64,000 bases of DNA from Paracnuella aquatica. GTDB lineage: Bacteria; Bacteroidota; Bacteroidia; Chitinophagales; Chitinophagaceae. Position numbers and translations under genes: made by a program. Numbering within the stretch: position 1 is the stretch's first letter; each line of letters opens with the position of its first letter. The stretch is from contig NZ_QOWJ01000001.1 in NCBI RefSeq assembly GCF_003332885.2, positions 682,001-746,000 on the forward strand, in the 5' to 3' direction. The notes under the pieces were generated by a model. It was given only the letters and a program-made list of their open reading frames with translations. It ran no database searches and was not told where the DNA came from. This document shows, in pieces, positions 51,681-60,995 of this stretch.

Positions 51681-52574
51681 ATGCAGCAATTCACAATCAA
51701 GGACGTTGAAAACCTGTTGGGCATCAAAGCCCATACATTGCGCATCTGGGAGTTGCGGTACCCGTTTTTTGCGCCCAAGCGCAAGGAAAGCAAACACCGG
51801 TTTTACGACAATGAGGATTTGAAAATTTTACTGCAAGTTGCGTTTTTATACCACCTGGGCTGGAAGATTTCAAGGATAGCTGCGCTGGAACCGGAAGAAA
51901 GGTTGGCAGCCGTTGGTGCCATTGAACCTAACCGCAATACTTATCCGCATTTTGTGCTGCAACTCATGGCTTGTTCTATCGATTTTGACGAAGGCGGCTT
52001 TTCGGAAATCATCGAACGGCTGTCCGAAGAAATAGGATTTGAACGCACCATATTGGAAGTGTGCTTTCCATTTTTGCAACGTGTAGGTTTGTTGTGGGTA
52101 ACCAACCGCATTGTGCCGGCACAGGAACATTTTTCTTCCTACCTCATTCAAAACAAGATCATTTCCGAAATAGAAAAAACGCCGCTGCCCAAGCATCCGC
52201 CCGAAGTATTGTTGTTTACACCCAAAGGCGAGTTTCACGAAATGCCTTTGCTGTTTCTGCACTATATGCTGCGCAAATGGGGCTGGAGCGTTTTGTTTTT
52301 GGGCAAAAACATCACTTTTGATGTACTGGATTCTTTCAAAGAAAATAAAGAGATCAAATACCTGTTCTTACACCTGCTTACCAACCTCACCCAGCTTGAT
52401 CCTGAAGTGTACCTCGAACAATTGGTGCGGCATTTTCCCGATAAAAAGATCATCGCATCGGGCCGCGCCATCCAAGGTTTACAACGGTCCTTTGTCAATG
52501 TAATCCGGCTGCTTTCCGATGATGAGATCAGGCGATTTATTGAAAGCGGCCCAGCCGCGGAAGAACCGCAATAG
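51681..52574 (+). CDS. MerR-family regulator with a cobalamin-domain-like C-terminus
   Basis: A 297-residue protein. Residues 3-70 are a MerR winged-helix domain (FTIKDVENLLGIKAHTLRIWELRYPFFAPKRKESKHRFYDNEDL). Residues about 85-170 form a helical B12-like capping domain, and residues about 178-290 resemble the B12-binding Rossmann domain. The ligand loop reads EFHEMP, where the canonical ExHxxG has Gly in the sixth place; the His is kept. Light-responsive CarH-type regulators have this layout, but the altered loop makes cobalamin binding uncertain. It is divergent from lepB. The target is unknown. Confidence 0.88.
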   Translation: MQQFTIKDVENLLGIKAHTLRIWELRYPFFAPKRKESKHRFYDNEDLKILLQVAFLYHLGWKISRIAALEPEERLAAVGAIEPNRNTYPHFVLQLMACSIDFDEGGFSEIIERLSEEIGFERTILEVCFPFLQRVGLLWVTNRIVPAQEHFSSYLIQNKIISEIEKTPLPKHPPEVLLFTPKGEFHEMPLLFLHYMLRKWGWSVLFLGKNITFDVLDSFKENKEIKYLFLHLLTNLTQLDPEVYLEQLVRHFPDKKIIASGRAIQGLQRSFVNVIRLLSDDEIRRFIESGPAAEEPQ

Positions 52575-52699
52575 ATTCGATTTAGCTCAATAAAGTCATT
52601 TGTTACCGGCTTCCATGTTGTTGTCAATTTCTAACAGGAGGATTGCGCGGCTACACAAGTTTTGCCCAATTTTTGCGTTAGTCATGCAAATCGCTTTTT

Positions 52700-53143
52700 A
52701 TGAAGAAGATGTTGACAGCGCTTTTTTGTTTCGTTTTATTCACCCAATTTTCGGCTACTGCTCAGAGTTATAAATCGGCAGTAGGCGTCCGTTTTTCCAA
52801 TAGCGATGCATTCATTGGCACCGGCATTTCGTTCAAGCATTTTGTAAAAAGCAATACAGCCCTGGAAGCGATCATGGCCTTTGACCCGTTGGCGCTGGGC
52901 CTGATGGTGGAACGGCACTACCCTACCAAGGCCGCCGGCCTCGATTGGTTTGTGGGCGGTGGCGCCTATGTAGGTTTTGAGGGCCGCAACAACCTGGGTT
53001 TGCTCGGCATCATTGGCATTGACTATAAAATACCGCAGGTGCCGCTCAACATCGCGTTGGATTGGAAACCCGAATTATACCTCATTGAACGGACCGATTT
53101 CGAACCGGCCGCAGTCGGCGTTTCGGTGCGCTTTGCATTTTAG
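52700..53143 (+). CDS. Small exported outer-membrane protein of unknown function
   Basis: A 147-residue protein with a signal peptide (KKMLTALFCFVLFTQFSATAQ, about residues 2-22). The mature part has eight short alternating strands (VGVRFSNSDAFIGTGISFKHFV, FVGGGAYVGFEGR, LLGIIGIDYKI, LNIALDWKPELYLI) ending VSVRFAF, which fits a small 8-strand barrel. No substrate is evident. A perfect terminator follows. Confidence 0.75.
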   Translation: MKKMLTALFCFVLFTQFSATAQSYKSAVGVRFSNSDAFIGTGISFKHFVKSNTALEAIMAFDPLALGLMVERHYPTKAAGLDWFVGGGAYVGFEGRNNLGLLGIIGIDYKIPQVPLNIALDWKPELYLIERTDFEPAAVGVSVRFAF

Positions 53144-53164
53144 AAAAAAGAGCTCAATAATTAT

Positions 53165-53215
53165 ATCCTGTTCTTTACCATCCAATTGCCGCGTGGTGAA
53201 GAACAGGATTTTTTT
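53165..53215 (+). terminator. Intrinsic terminator after the small outer-membrane protein gene
   Basis: ATCCTGTTCTTTACCA (53165-53180) pairs with TGGTGAAGAACAGGAT (53194-53209) with one G-T wobble, then a run of T. Confidence 0.88.
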
Positions 53216-53286
53216 ATGTCCGCCCATTTTCATTTCTGCGGCTCTCGTTTTGACCAAATAATTCATATTGTCAAAAACCGCAATAA

Positions 53287-53304
53287 CCGCAAAAAAATTT
53301 GCGG
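53287..53304. promoter_or_regulatory. Candidate operator palindrome upstream of the DeoR gene
   Basis: CCGCAAA-AAAA-TTTGCGG is a perfect 7-base inverted repeat placed 47-64 bases before the preferred DeoR start. Partial copies of CCGCAA and TGCGG flank it (CCGCAATAACCGC, ATGCGG). A DeoR autoregulatory site is possible but untested. Confidence 0.35.
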
Positions 53305-53350
53305 GAAAATGCGGATTTAAATGTTATTTAGCAGGACGATTGCACTGCTT

Positions 53351-54100
53351 ATGCTGAAAAAAGAACGGCAAGCCTTTATCATACACCAGGTAGAGCTTCA
53401 TAATAAGGTATTGTGCACCGACCTGTGCGCTAAAATGCAGGTGTCGGACGACACGGTTCGGCGCGACCTGGTGGAACTTTCCGAAAAAGGCCTGATCATT
53501 AAAGTGCATGGTGGTGCGCTGTCGCGGTCGTTTTTTAGCGGGCAAACAACAAGGGAGCTCACCTATTCTTTTCAGCAAAAACAAAGCATTGCCAGCAAAG
53601 CCGTATCCCTTATCAGTAACGGAATGTATGTGCTGACCAGTGGCGGAACCACCATTGTAGAAATGGCCCACGCCCTGCCGCAGAACCTGCAGGCGACTTT
53701 TATTTCGGGCAGCATTCCGGCGTTAATGGCTTATGCACAGCATCCTTTGTGCGATGTAATTGTGCTGGGCGATAAACTTTCTAAAACATCCAATATCACT
53801 GTGGGGCCGGGAGCCATTGCACAAATCGGCAACCTCCATGTAGACCTTTGTTTTTTGGGCATCAATGCCTTTGACCCACAGGTAGGCGTAACCGATAATG
53901 ACTGGGAAGTAGTGCAACTGAAGAAGGCCATGATTGGTGCTGCACGCAAAACAGTTTGCCTCACCATTTCCGAAAAACTGCATACCGTGCAAACGTTGAA
54001 GGTTTGTGCGGCCAATGCCATTCACACACTGATCACTGAACTTGACCCTGACGACAAAATATTAAAACCGTTTCGCGACGCCGGGATCCAGGTTTTATAA
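53351..54100 (+). CDS. DeoR-family transcriptional regulator
   Basis: A 249-residue repressor-type regulator. The DeoR winged helix-turn-helix covers about 1-60 (ERQAFIIHQVELHNKVLCTDLCAKMQVSDDTVRRDLVELSEKGLIIKVHGGA, the classic DeoR signature). The C-terminal DeoRC sensor (about 75-230) has LTSGGTTIVEMAHAL, IVLGDKLS and DLCFLGINAFD, homologous to ribose-5-phosphate isomerase, so a phosphorylated sugar is the expected effector. I use the ATG at 53351, since the family starts at LKKERQAFI; an in-frame ATG at 53321 adds ten residues. It is 68 bases upstream of susC and is probably its regulator. Confidence 0.9.
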   Translation: MLKKERQAFIIHQVELHNKVLCTDLCAKMQVSDDTVRRDLVELSEKGLIIKVHGGALSRSFFSGQTTRELTYSFQQKQSIASKAVSLISNGMYVLTSGGTTIVEMAHALPQNLQATFISGSIPALMAYAQHPLCDVIVLGDKLSKTSNITVGPGAIAQIGNLHVDLCFLGINAFDPQVGVTDNDWEVVQLKKAMIGAARKTVCLTISEKLHTVQTLKVCAANAIHTLITELDPDDKILKPFRDAGIQVL

Positions 54101-54168
54101 AACAATAACCCCAAGCCCAAACCACTGTAAACCAAATTTTCTAAAAAGCAAAGCGCAAAATCAACCAC

Positions 54169-57100
54169 ATGAGAAAAATCCTAATGCTGTTGGTCCTCCT
54201 GATCGGACTGCTACAAACAGCCATTCCTGTGCATGCACAGGAACGAACCATTTCCGGGGTCGTTTCCTCCGGCGTAGACCAAGCACCGCTGGGTGGCGTT
54301 ACCGTTCGGGTAAAAGGCACCACACGTAATGCCGTTACCAATGCCACCGGCCAGTTCACTATTTCCGCAGCCAAAGGCCAGGTGCTGCAGGTATCCTATG
54401 TTGGCTTTCAGCCGCTCGACTTCACTGTGGGCGACGATGACAACATCGGGCTGGTGCTGCAACAGCAGCAGGGCCAACTGGGCGAAGTGGTAGTGGTAGG
54501 TTATGGCACACAGAAAAAAGCCAACCTCACCGGCGCAGTTTCTACTGTTGATGTTTCTAAAACAATGGAGTCGCGGCCCATCAATGATCCTACCAAAGCC
54601 TTGCAGGGCGTGGTTCCGGGCCTTACCATCACTTACGGAAACGGTGGCCTTACTGCCGGTGCTTCTATCAACATCCGCGGAGTTGGTTCGCCTAACGGTA
54701 GCGGACGACCGCTTATTTTGGTGGATAACGTTGAAACCTCCGACCTGTCGGTGATCAACCCGAATGACATTGAAAGCATTTCAGTATTGAAAGACGCTGC
54801 TTCCACTTCTATTTACGGTGCCCGCGCCGCATTTGGCGTGGTGCTGGTAAAAACAAAATCGGGCAAGCGCAACCAAAAAGCTACGGTTACCTATTCCAAC
54901 AACTTTGCTTGGAGCAAACCAACGGTACTCCCCGATTTTTCAGACCCGGAGCTGGAGTTGGATGCACTGCACGGCGCTTCGCAACGCAGCGGCATCACCA
55001 CACCAGAAATTTTTGGCATGCAGCTGACCCGTTTGCGTGAAGGCATTGCCAACTGGAAACGCAATTATGCAGGCAAACGCAGCGGCAGCGAAATGATAGA
55101 AGGCGAGGATTTTAAAATGGAATCCGATGGCCGCATGTATTTCTACCGTGTGTGGGATCCAAAAGAAGAAATGCTAGAAGATTACACACAACAGCAGCAA
55201 CACAACATCCGCTTGCAAGGCGGTGGTGATAAAGTGGGTTACTATCTTTCGTTTAACTACGCAAACGATGGCGGTATCCTGAAGCTGAACCCGGATAATT
55301 TGAAAAAATACAACATCACCGCTTCCATCAATTCAACCGTAAACAAATGGCTGGATGTGGATGCCCGCATGCTGTACCGCAATTTTAACTACGAGTCGCC
55401 ATTTGGCTACCAGGATTACTGGTACTATTTCTGGCGCTGGGGTTCCTACTTTCCATACGGCACCTGGAAAGGAAATTATTTCCGCCATACACCTGCTTAC
55501 CTGGCAGAGGCCAATACCAACAGCGTTACCGACAACTACCAGCGTGTCGATCTTGGCGCTACCATTAAGCTGCATAAAAACCTGAACATCCGTGCTGATT
55601 ATACCATCGGCCGCTCCAACACCATCCGCCACGAGGCCGGCGGCCCCGTGTACGCATGGGACTTTTGGAGCCCAGGCGACCCTCGTTTGAACAACATTGC
55701 TACCGCTGCTCAAGATCGCGTGGCCTACAACAGCGGCCGCTATGCAGTGAACACACTCAACGCATACGCTACCTACAACAAGAGCTTCAAAGGCGATCAC
55801 AACCTGAAATTAATGTCGGGTGTGAACTGGGAAGAAAACGAAGGCCTGAATTTTAATGCGCAGCGCCTCAACCCGCTCGACCCAAACAAACCAGAACTGA
55901 ACCTGGCCACAGGCGAGCAAACAACCACCAGCGGCCATTCGATGGCAGCTTATGCCGGATATTTTGGCCGGGTGAACTACAACTTCAAAGGCAAATACCT
56001 GCTGGAATTAAATGGCCGTTACGATGGATCTTCGTTGTTTTCCAGGCTTGACCGTTGGGCCTTGTTTACCTCTGCTTCTGCCGGTTACCGCATCAGCGAA
56101 GAGAACTTTATGCAGTTCCTCAAACCTGTTGTCAGCGACTGGAAACTGCGGGTATCTTACGGCACGGTCGGCAACCAGGACGTAGGCGGCAGCAACGTGT
56201 TTTTGCCCCTCATGACCGGTTCGGCTGTGCCCTGGGTTGTTGGCAACACAAGGGTTCAGGGCATTTCGGCGCCCCGCTCTGTTGCATCTTCACTTACATG
56301 GGAAAAAGTTCGCACGCTGGATTTTGGTACCGACCTGCGGCTATTTAAAAACAAAGTGGGCGTAACATTCGACTGGTACGAACGCAACACCGAAGGCATC
56401 CAGGCGCCTGTGGCCGTGCCTGCAACATTTGGCACAACCGGCCCACGCATCAACTCGGGCACGCTGCGCAACCGCGGTTGGGAAGTAGCTGTGGACATCA
56501 ACCACGAAGTAAACCGCGACCTGAACCTGTATGGCATCTTTACACTTGCCGATAACAAAGCGGTGTACACCAAGTGGGACAATCCTTCGATGCTGATCAT
56601 GCAAAACTACCAAGGCAAAACCTATGGTGAAATCTGGGGTTTTGAAACCGACCGTTATTTTGAATCGGCCGATGACGTAACCAAATCGCCCAGCCAAACT
56701 ATTTTGCAAAGCGGCAATTTTGTATTCGGTCCTGGCGATGTGAAATACAAAGACCTGAATGGCGATAACGTGATCAATGGCGGTAAAATGAGCCTCTCTG
56801 ATCCCGGCGACCTGAAAGTGATCGGCAACAACCAACCCCGCTACCAGTACGGCATTCGGCTTGGTGGCACGTTCAAAGGCATTGATGCAGATATCTTTAT
56901 CCAGGGCGTAGGTAAACGTGATTATTGGGGATTGGGCAACGTATCGGTTCCGCTGTACCAGGGTGCTGATATTTTGTATGCTCACCAGCTCGATTTCTGG
57001 ACGGCTGAAAACACCTATGCGCAATACCCAAGGCCTTATATCGGCAACAACGCTACACGCCTTGCCGGGATGCCTACATCGGGCAATAACTATTACCCAC

Positions 57101-57354
57101 AAACGAAATACCTGTTGAACCTGGCTTATGCCCGTTTGAAAAACGTAACCATTGGTTATGCGCTGCCTACCAACGTGCTCAACCGGTTTAATGTGCAGAA
57201 GCTGCGGTTTTATGTAAGCGGACAGAACCTGGCGGAAATCTCCAACGTGGGCCTGCCCCTCGATCCGGAAATTACCGATGGCGAACTGGGCTTCCTCGGC
57301 CGTACGTTCCCCTTCCAGCGCATGTTTACATTCGGTGCACAGCTTACTTTTTAA
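54169..57354 (+). CDS. SusC/RagA-family TonB-linked outer-membrane transporter
   Basis: A 1061-residue TonB-dependent transporter. It has a signal peptide (1-23, ending VHAQ), a CarboxypepD_reg-like domain (about 26-105, TISGVVSSGVDQAPLGGVTVRVKGT), the plug with EVVVVGYGTQKKANLTGAVSTV (a SusC hallmark) and NIRGVGSPNGSGRPLILVDNVE, then PNDIESISVLKDAASTSIYGARAAFGVVLVKTK, and a C-terminal barrel ending in FTFGAQLTF. It imports oligomers captured by the SusD lipoprotein that follows 18 bases on. The cargo is unknown; the neighbours point to a phosphorylated substrate. Confidence 0.95.
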   Translation: MRKILMLLVLLIGLLQTAIPVHAQERTISGVVSSGVDQAPLGGVTVRVKGTTRNAVTNATGQFTISAAKGQVLQVSYVGFQPLDFTVGDDDNIGLVLQQQQGQLGEVVVVGYGTQKKANLTGAVSTVDVSKTMESRPINDPTKALQGVVPGLTITYGNGGLTAGASINIRGVGSPNGSGRPLILVDNVETSDLSVINPNDIESISVLKDAASTSIYGARAAFGVVLVKTKSGKRNQKATVTYSNNFAWSKPTVLPDFSDPELELDALHGASQRSGITTPEIFGMQLTRLREGIANWKRNYAGKRSGSEMIEGEDFKMESDGRMYFYRVWDPKEEMLEDYTQQQQHNIRLQGGGDKVGYYLSFNYANDGGILKLNPDNLKKYNITASINSTVNKWLDVDARMLYRNFNYESPFGYQDYWYYFWRWGSYFPYGTWKGNYFRHTPAYLAEANTNSVTDNYQRVDLGATIKLHKNLNIRADYTIGRSNTIRHEAGGPVYAWDFWSPGDPRLNNIATAAQDRVAYNSGRYAVNTLNAYATYNKSFKGDHNLKLMSGVNWEENEGLNFNAQRLNPLDPNKPELNLATGEQTTTSGHSMAAYAGYFGRVNYNFKGKYLLELNGRYDGSSLFSRLDRWALFTSASAGYRISEENFMQFLKPVVSDWKLRVSYGTVGNQDVGGSNVFLPLMTGSAVPWVVGNTRVQGISAPRSVASSLTWEKVRTLDFGTDLRLFKNKVGVTFDWYERNTEGIQAPVAVPATFGTTGPRINSGTLRNRGWEVAVDINHEVNRDLNLYGIFTLADNKAVYTKWDNPSMLIMQNYQGKTYGEIWGFETDRYFESADDVTKSPSQTILQSGNFVFGPGDVKYKDLNGDNVINGGKMSLSDPGDLKVIGNNQPRYQYGIRLGGTFKGIDADIFIQGVGKRDYWGLGNVSVPLYQGADILYAHQLDFWTAENTYAQYPRPYIGNNATRLAGMPTSGNNYYPQTKYLLNLAYARLKNVTIGYALPTNVLNRFNVQKLRFYVSGQNLAEISNVGLPLDPEITDGELGFLGRTFPFQRMFTFGAQLTF

Positions 57355-57372
57355 CCGGTTAAAAAAAGAATC

Positions 57373-59028
57373 ATGAACAAAAGATTTCCCATATTATTTT
57401 TTATAGCAGCATTGCTGCTGGCCGGCTGTACCAAGGAGCTGGACAAAGACACGCCGGATGCGTTTTCCGACCTCAATTACTGGACCGGCGAAAACAACGT
57501 TCGTACCTACACCTGGGGTTTTTATGAACTGTTTACTGGCTACGGCACCGGCACCACCGGCGATTTTTATTTCTCCAACTTTACCGACGACCAGGCCGCA
57601 ACAGCGTTCCCGATTTTTGCAGCGTCTGCACCGGCTACTTCGTCGGCCTGGGATTGGTCCTATATCCGCAAGGCCAACATCATGCTGGAGCGCATCGATG
57701 GCGTGCCCATGAGCGATGAAGCAAAAGCACACTGGAAAGGCGTTGCCCGCTTTTTCCGCGCCATGGATTATTTCAACAAAGTGCGCCTTTTTGGCGGCGT
57801 TCCCTGGATCGGTAAATCATTGGATATTTCGGAGCAAAACGAGATCCTGAAAAAACGCGATACCCGACAACTGGTGATGGATTCCATCATGGCAGACATC
57901 AACTTTGCAGTGGCCAACATCCGCACCAATGATGGGGTTAACACGGTAAATAAATTCGTGGCACTGGCACTGGAATCACGCATTGGCTTGTACGAGGGCA
58001 CCTATCGTAAGTACCACACGGAATTGGGATTGAACGACGGCGACCGCTTTTTGCAGGAAGCAAAAGACGCCGCCGACCAGTTGATGACCACCGGTACGTT
58101 TACACTGAACCCGAACTATCAAACCGTGTACAACAGCATGGACCTGGCAGGCAACCGCGAAATCATTTTGTACAAACGTTACATTGCCGGCGCCATGACG
58201 CATTCCGTTATTGGCTACACCAACAGCAGCACGCAAATGCATGGTTTAACTAAATCGGCTGTTGAATCGTATGTGGCAACGGACGGTTTGCCCATTTCGC
58301 TGTCGCCGCTGTACCAGGGCGATGACAACATCAAAGCCGTACGTGCCAACCGCGACAAACGCCTGCTGGCTACAGTAGACACGTTTTTGGCTTACAACGG
58401 AACGCTGGTGAGTGGCCTGAGCTCGAGCACTGGTTATCGTCCTTCAAAATTCCTGCAACCTGCATCGGTTCAGTTAGCACCCAACAACGAAACCGACGCC
58501 CCTATTTTTTGGCTGGCAGAAGTGTTGTTGAACTACGCGGAAGCCGCTGCTGAACTGGATGCATTGGGTAAATACACTTTGACCCAGGCAGACCTGGATC
58601 GCTCAGTAAATTTGCTGCGTGCCCGTGCAGGCGTTGCCAAACTGGAAGCGCCGGGCGGACAACAAGTAGCGGTAAACGGAGTAACCTTTGTGGACCCGAA
58701 AAAAGACGCCGATGTAACGCCATTGATTTGGGAAATTCGCCGCGAACGCCGCGTAGAGCTGATGATGGACGGATTCCGCTACCAGGACCTGATGCGCTGG
58801 AAAAAAGGCGAATACCTCGATACGCAGAAAAATCCTGATGCGATTCTGGGTGCAAAAGTGCCTGCAAATGGACGGGTGCTGCGGAATGCTGACGGCCACA
58901 TTATGCCTTATGCCGCAACCGTTTCCCGCACCTTTATCGACCCTAAACATTACCTCTCGCCAATACCCACCGGACAGATTTCGTTGTACCCCAATGGTGC
59001 ACTGGAGCAAAACCCCGGTTGGCAATAA
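57373..59028 (+). CDS. SusD/RagB-family substrate-binding lipoprotein
   Basis: A 551-residue surface lipoprotein. The signal ends LLLAGC, so Cys19 would be lipidated. Helical tetratricopeptide-like architecture is suggested by SYIRKANIMLERIDG, FRAMDYFNKVRLFGGVPWI and YAEAAAELDALGKYTL, and the C-terminal WEIRRERRVELMMDGFRYQDLMRWKKGEYL is the SusD signature. It forms the lid complex with SusC and presents ligand to the channel. No glycan-active enzyme is in the locus. A hairpin terminator sits between it and the phosphoesterase gene. Confidence 0.95.
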   Translation: MNKRFPILFFIAALLLAGCTKELDKDTPDAFSDLNYWTGENNVRTYTWGFYELFTGYGTGTTGDFYFSNFTDDQAATAFPIFAASAPATSSAWDWSYIRKANIMLERIDGVPMSDEAKAHWKGVARFFRAMDYFNKVRLFGGVPWIGKSLDISEQNEILKKRDTRQLVMDSIMADINFAVANIRTNDGVNTVNKFVALALESRIGLYEGTYRKYHTELGLNDGDRFLQEAKDAADQLMTTGTFTLNPNYQTVYNSMDLAGNREIILYKRYIAGAMTHSVIGYTNSSTQMHGLTKSAVESYVATDGLPISLSPLYQGDDNIKAVRANRDKRLLATVDTFLAYNGTLVSGLSSSTGYRPSKFLQPASVQLAPNNETDAPIFWLAEVLLNYAEAAAELDALGKYTLTQADLDRSVNLLRARAGVAKLEAPGGQQVAVNGVTFVDPKKDADVTPLIWEIRRERRVELMMDGFRYQDLMRWKKGEYLDTQKNPDAILGAKVPANGRVLRNADGHIMPYAATVSRTFIDPKHYLSPIPTGQISLYPNGALEQNPGWQ

Positions 59029-59044
59029 GTATAGCTTTGCTTTA

Positions 59045-59078
59045 AAAAATCGGAAGCCCTCACCGGCTTCCGATTTTT
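59045..59078 (+). terminator. Intrinsic terminator or attenuator between susD and the phosphoesterase gene
   Basis: AAAAATCGGAAGCC (59045-59058) pairs perfectly with GGCTTCCGATTTTT (59065-59078) over a 6-base loop, ending in T. It is 16 bases after the susD stop and 20 bases before the phosphoesterase start, so part of the transcript could stop here. Confidence 0.85.
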
Positions 59079-59097
59079 ATTTAAATAAATACAGCGC

Positions 59098-60942
59098 ATG
59101 ATCAAAAAACTGTTCACCCTTTGTTTTCTATACTGCTTGCTGCACACGGCCCAAGCACAAAGCTTTCATTTTGCGCATGTAAGCGATACGCATATCGGCA
59201 ACCAAACCGCGGCCGAAGATTTGCGCCGCACGGTAGCTGATATTAATGGAAATGATTCGCTTTCGTTTGTGATCCTTTCCGGTGATATTACCGAGTTTGG
59301 ATCGGACGAAGAGTTAGCGCTGGCGCGGCAAATCCTGGACAGCCTCAACAAACCCTGGTACATTATTCCTGGCAACCACGACGGCAACTGGTCGGAAAGC
59401 GGCGCTAATTCGTTCCGCCGCATTTTTGGTGCGGAGCATTTTCGGTTCAGTCATGGCGGCTATGTTTTTTTGGGAACCAACTGCGGGCCCAACCTGCGTA
59501 TGAGCCCCGGCCAGGTGCCCCGCGAACATATTGTTTGGCTGGACAGCACCCTCAAAACCCTGCCCGATGATCAGCCCATTATTTATGTAAACCATTACCC
59601 GCAGGATACATCGCTGAACAACTGGTACGAAGCAACGGACAGGCTTAAGCGAAAAAACATCCAGCTCATTTTGTTGGGGCACGGGCACGCCAACAGGCAA
59701 TATAATTTTGAAGGCATTCCCAGCATCATGGGCCGCTCCAACCTGCGGGCAAAAGACAGTATTGGAGCCTATAATATTGTATCGATTGCCAATGGCAAAG
59801 CCATTTACCGCGAACGCAAACCCTTAACCACAACCGGCAGCCCCTGGGCTGAAGTGGTGTTGAAAAAGCATGATTTTAAAAACGATACTACCCGATATTA
59901 TCGACCATCATTTGCTATTAATAAAGCCTACCCGCAAGTAAAAGCGGTATGGAACTACCAGGACCACAGCGATATCGGCAATGGCGCAGCGGCCAACGCC
60001 GAACTGGTGTTTTCTGCAAATACTGTTGGTGAAGTGTATGCGCTTAACCGCAAGACTGGCAAAAAGGTTTGGGTATTTAAAACCGGCGGCAAAGTGTTCT
60101 CCACTCCTGCCCTGTCCGGCAACCGGCTGGTGGTGGGATCGTCGGATGGAAACATTTTTGGCCTTGATGCGAAGAGTGGTAAAAAGCTCTGGCAGGTGCC
60201 GGCGCAAAAAGCCGTACTGGGCAGCCCGCTCATTCATGAAAGCATTGCGTTTATCGGCGCATCTGATGGCGTGTTCCGCGCTATTGATGTACAAACCGGG
60301 ACAATCAAATGGCAGTTTGACCAGGTTGGCGGGTTTGTGGTGACGCGGCCGCTACTGTACCAGGGTAAAATATATTTCGGCTGCTGGAACAAAGACTTTT
60401 ACGCATTGGATGCGCAAACTGGAAAGTTAGCATGGGTATGGAACAACGGCAATGCCAACCGGATGTTTTCGCCGGCTGCTTGTTATCCAGTTGCGGCCAA
60501 CAACCGTATTTTTATTGTTGCCCCGGATCGCTACATGACCGCACTGGATGCCGCAACAGGAACACAGGTTTGGCGCAACCGAAATGCGGCTGTACGTGTC
60601 CGTGAGTCTATGGGAATGTCGGAAGATGCGACACTGGTGTACGGCAAAACTATGGAAGGAACGCTGGCGGTGTTTAACGCTGCTGCTGGTAGCATGCAAC
60701 TGGTACGTGAAACCGACCTGAAACTAGGTTATGAACTAGCACCTACTGCAATGATTGAACAAAATGGATTGCTGTTCGTACCGTCCGACAACGGTGTAGT
60801 TACGGCGGTTCATCGTAAAGATGGCAGCATTGCCTGGCAGCATAAATTGTCAAATTGTCTTATCACCGGCATTTTACCGCTGGCCGATAAACAAGTAATT
60901 GTAACCACCATGGATGGCAAAGTTTCCTGCCTGAAATGGTAA
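59098..60942 (+). CDS. Exported calcineurin-like phosphoesterase fused to a PQQ-type beta-propeller
   Basis: A 614-residue secreted protein with a signal peptide (residues 1-20). The metallophosphoesterase domain (about 22-265) has the five metal motifs: FAHVSDTHIG, ILSGDITEFG, IIPGNHDGNW, IYVNHYP and LLGHGHANRQ. The C-terminal domain (about 280-614) is a PQQ-type propeller with repeats such as LNRKTGKKVWVFKTGGKV, LDAKSGKKLWQVPAQKA, IDVQTGTIKWQF and LDAQTGKLAWVW. Family enzymes cleave phosphomono- or diesters with a two-metal centre; propellers of this kind usually bind ligands or PQQ, though no PQQ residues can be confirmed here. It follows SusCD and probably acts on the substrate taken up, in the periplasm. 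Confidence 0.9.
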   Translation: MIKKLFTLCFLYCLLHTAQAQSFHFAHVSDTHIGNQTAAEDLRRTVADINGNDSLSFVILSGDITEFGSDEELALARQILDSLNKPWYIIPGNHDGNWSESGANSFRRIFGAEHFRFSHGGYVFLGTNCGPNLRMSPGQVPREHIVWLDSTLKTLPDDQPIIYVNHYPQDTSLNNWYEATDRLKRKNIQLILLGHGHANRQYNFEGIPSIMGRSNLRAKDSIGAYNIVSIANGKAIYRERKPLTTTGSPWAEVVLKKHDFKNDTTRYYRPSFAINKAYPQVKAVWNYQDHSDIGNGAAANAELVFSANTVGEVYALNRKTGKKVWVFKTGGKVFSTPALSGNRLVVGSSDGNIFGLDAKSGKKLWQVPAQKAVLGSPLIHESIAFIGASDGVFRAIDVQTGTIKWQFDQVGGFVVTRPLLYQGKIYFGCWNKDFYALDAQTGKLAWVWNNGNANRMFSPAACYPVAANNRIFIVAPDRYMTALDAATGTQVWRNRNAAVRVRESMGMSEDATLVYGKTMEGTLAVFNAAAGSMQLVRETDLKLGYELAPTAMIEQNGLLFVPSDNGVVTAVHRKDGSIAWQHKLSNCLITGILPLADKQVIVTTMDGKVSCLKW

Positions 60943-60966
60943 CGATACATTTACGAAAAAGAAAGT

Positions 60967-60995
60967 AAAAGCCGCACTATTTTGGTGCGGCTTTT
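60967..60995. terminator. Bidirectional terminator over the KefB-like stop codon
   Basis: AAAAGCCGCAC (60967-60977) pairs perfectly with GTGCGGCTTTT (60985-60995) over a 7-base loop. It covers the convergent KefB-like gene's stop at 60977 and has T runs for the plus strand and A runs for the minus strand. Confidence 0.88.

Noticed and set aside
56341-57102. A 253-codon frame opposite the end of susC
   Set aside because: It is antisense to the SusC barrel, whose reading frame and C-terminal Phe are clear.
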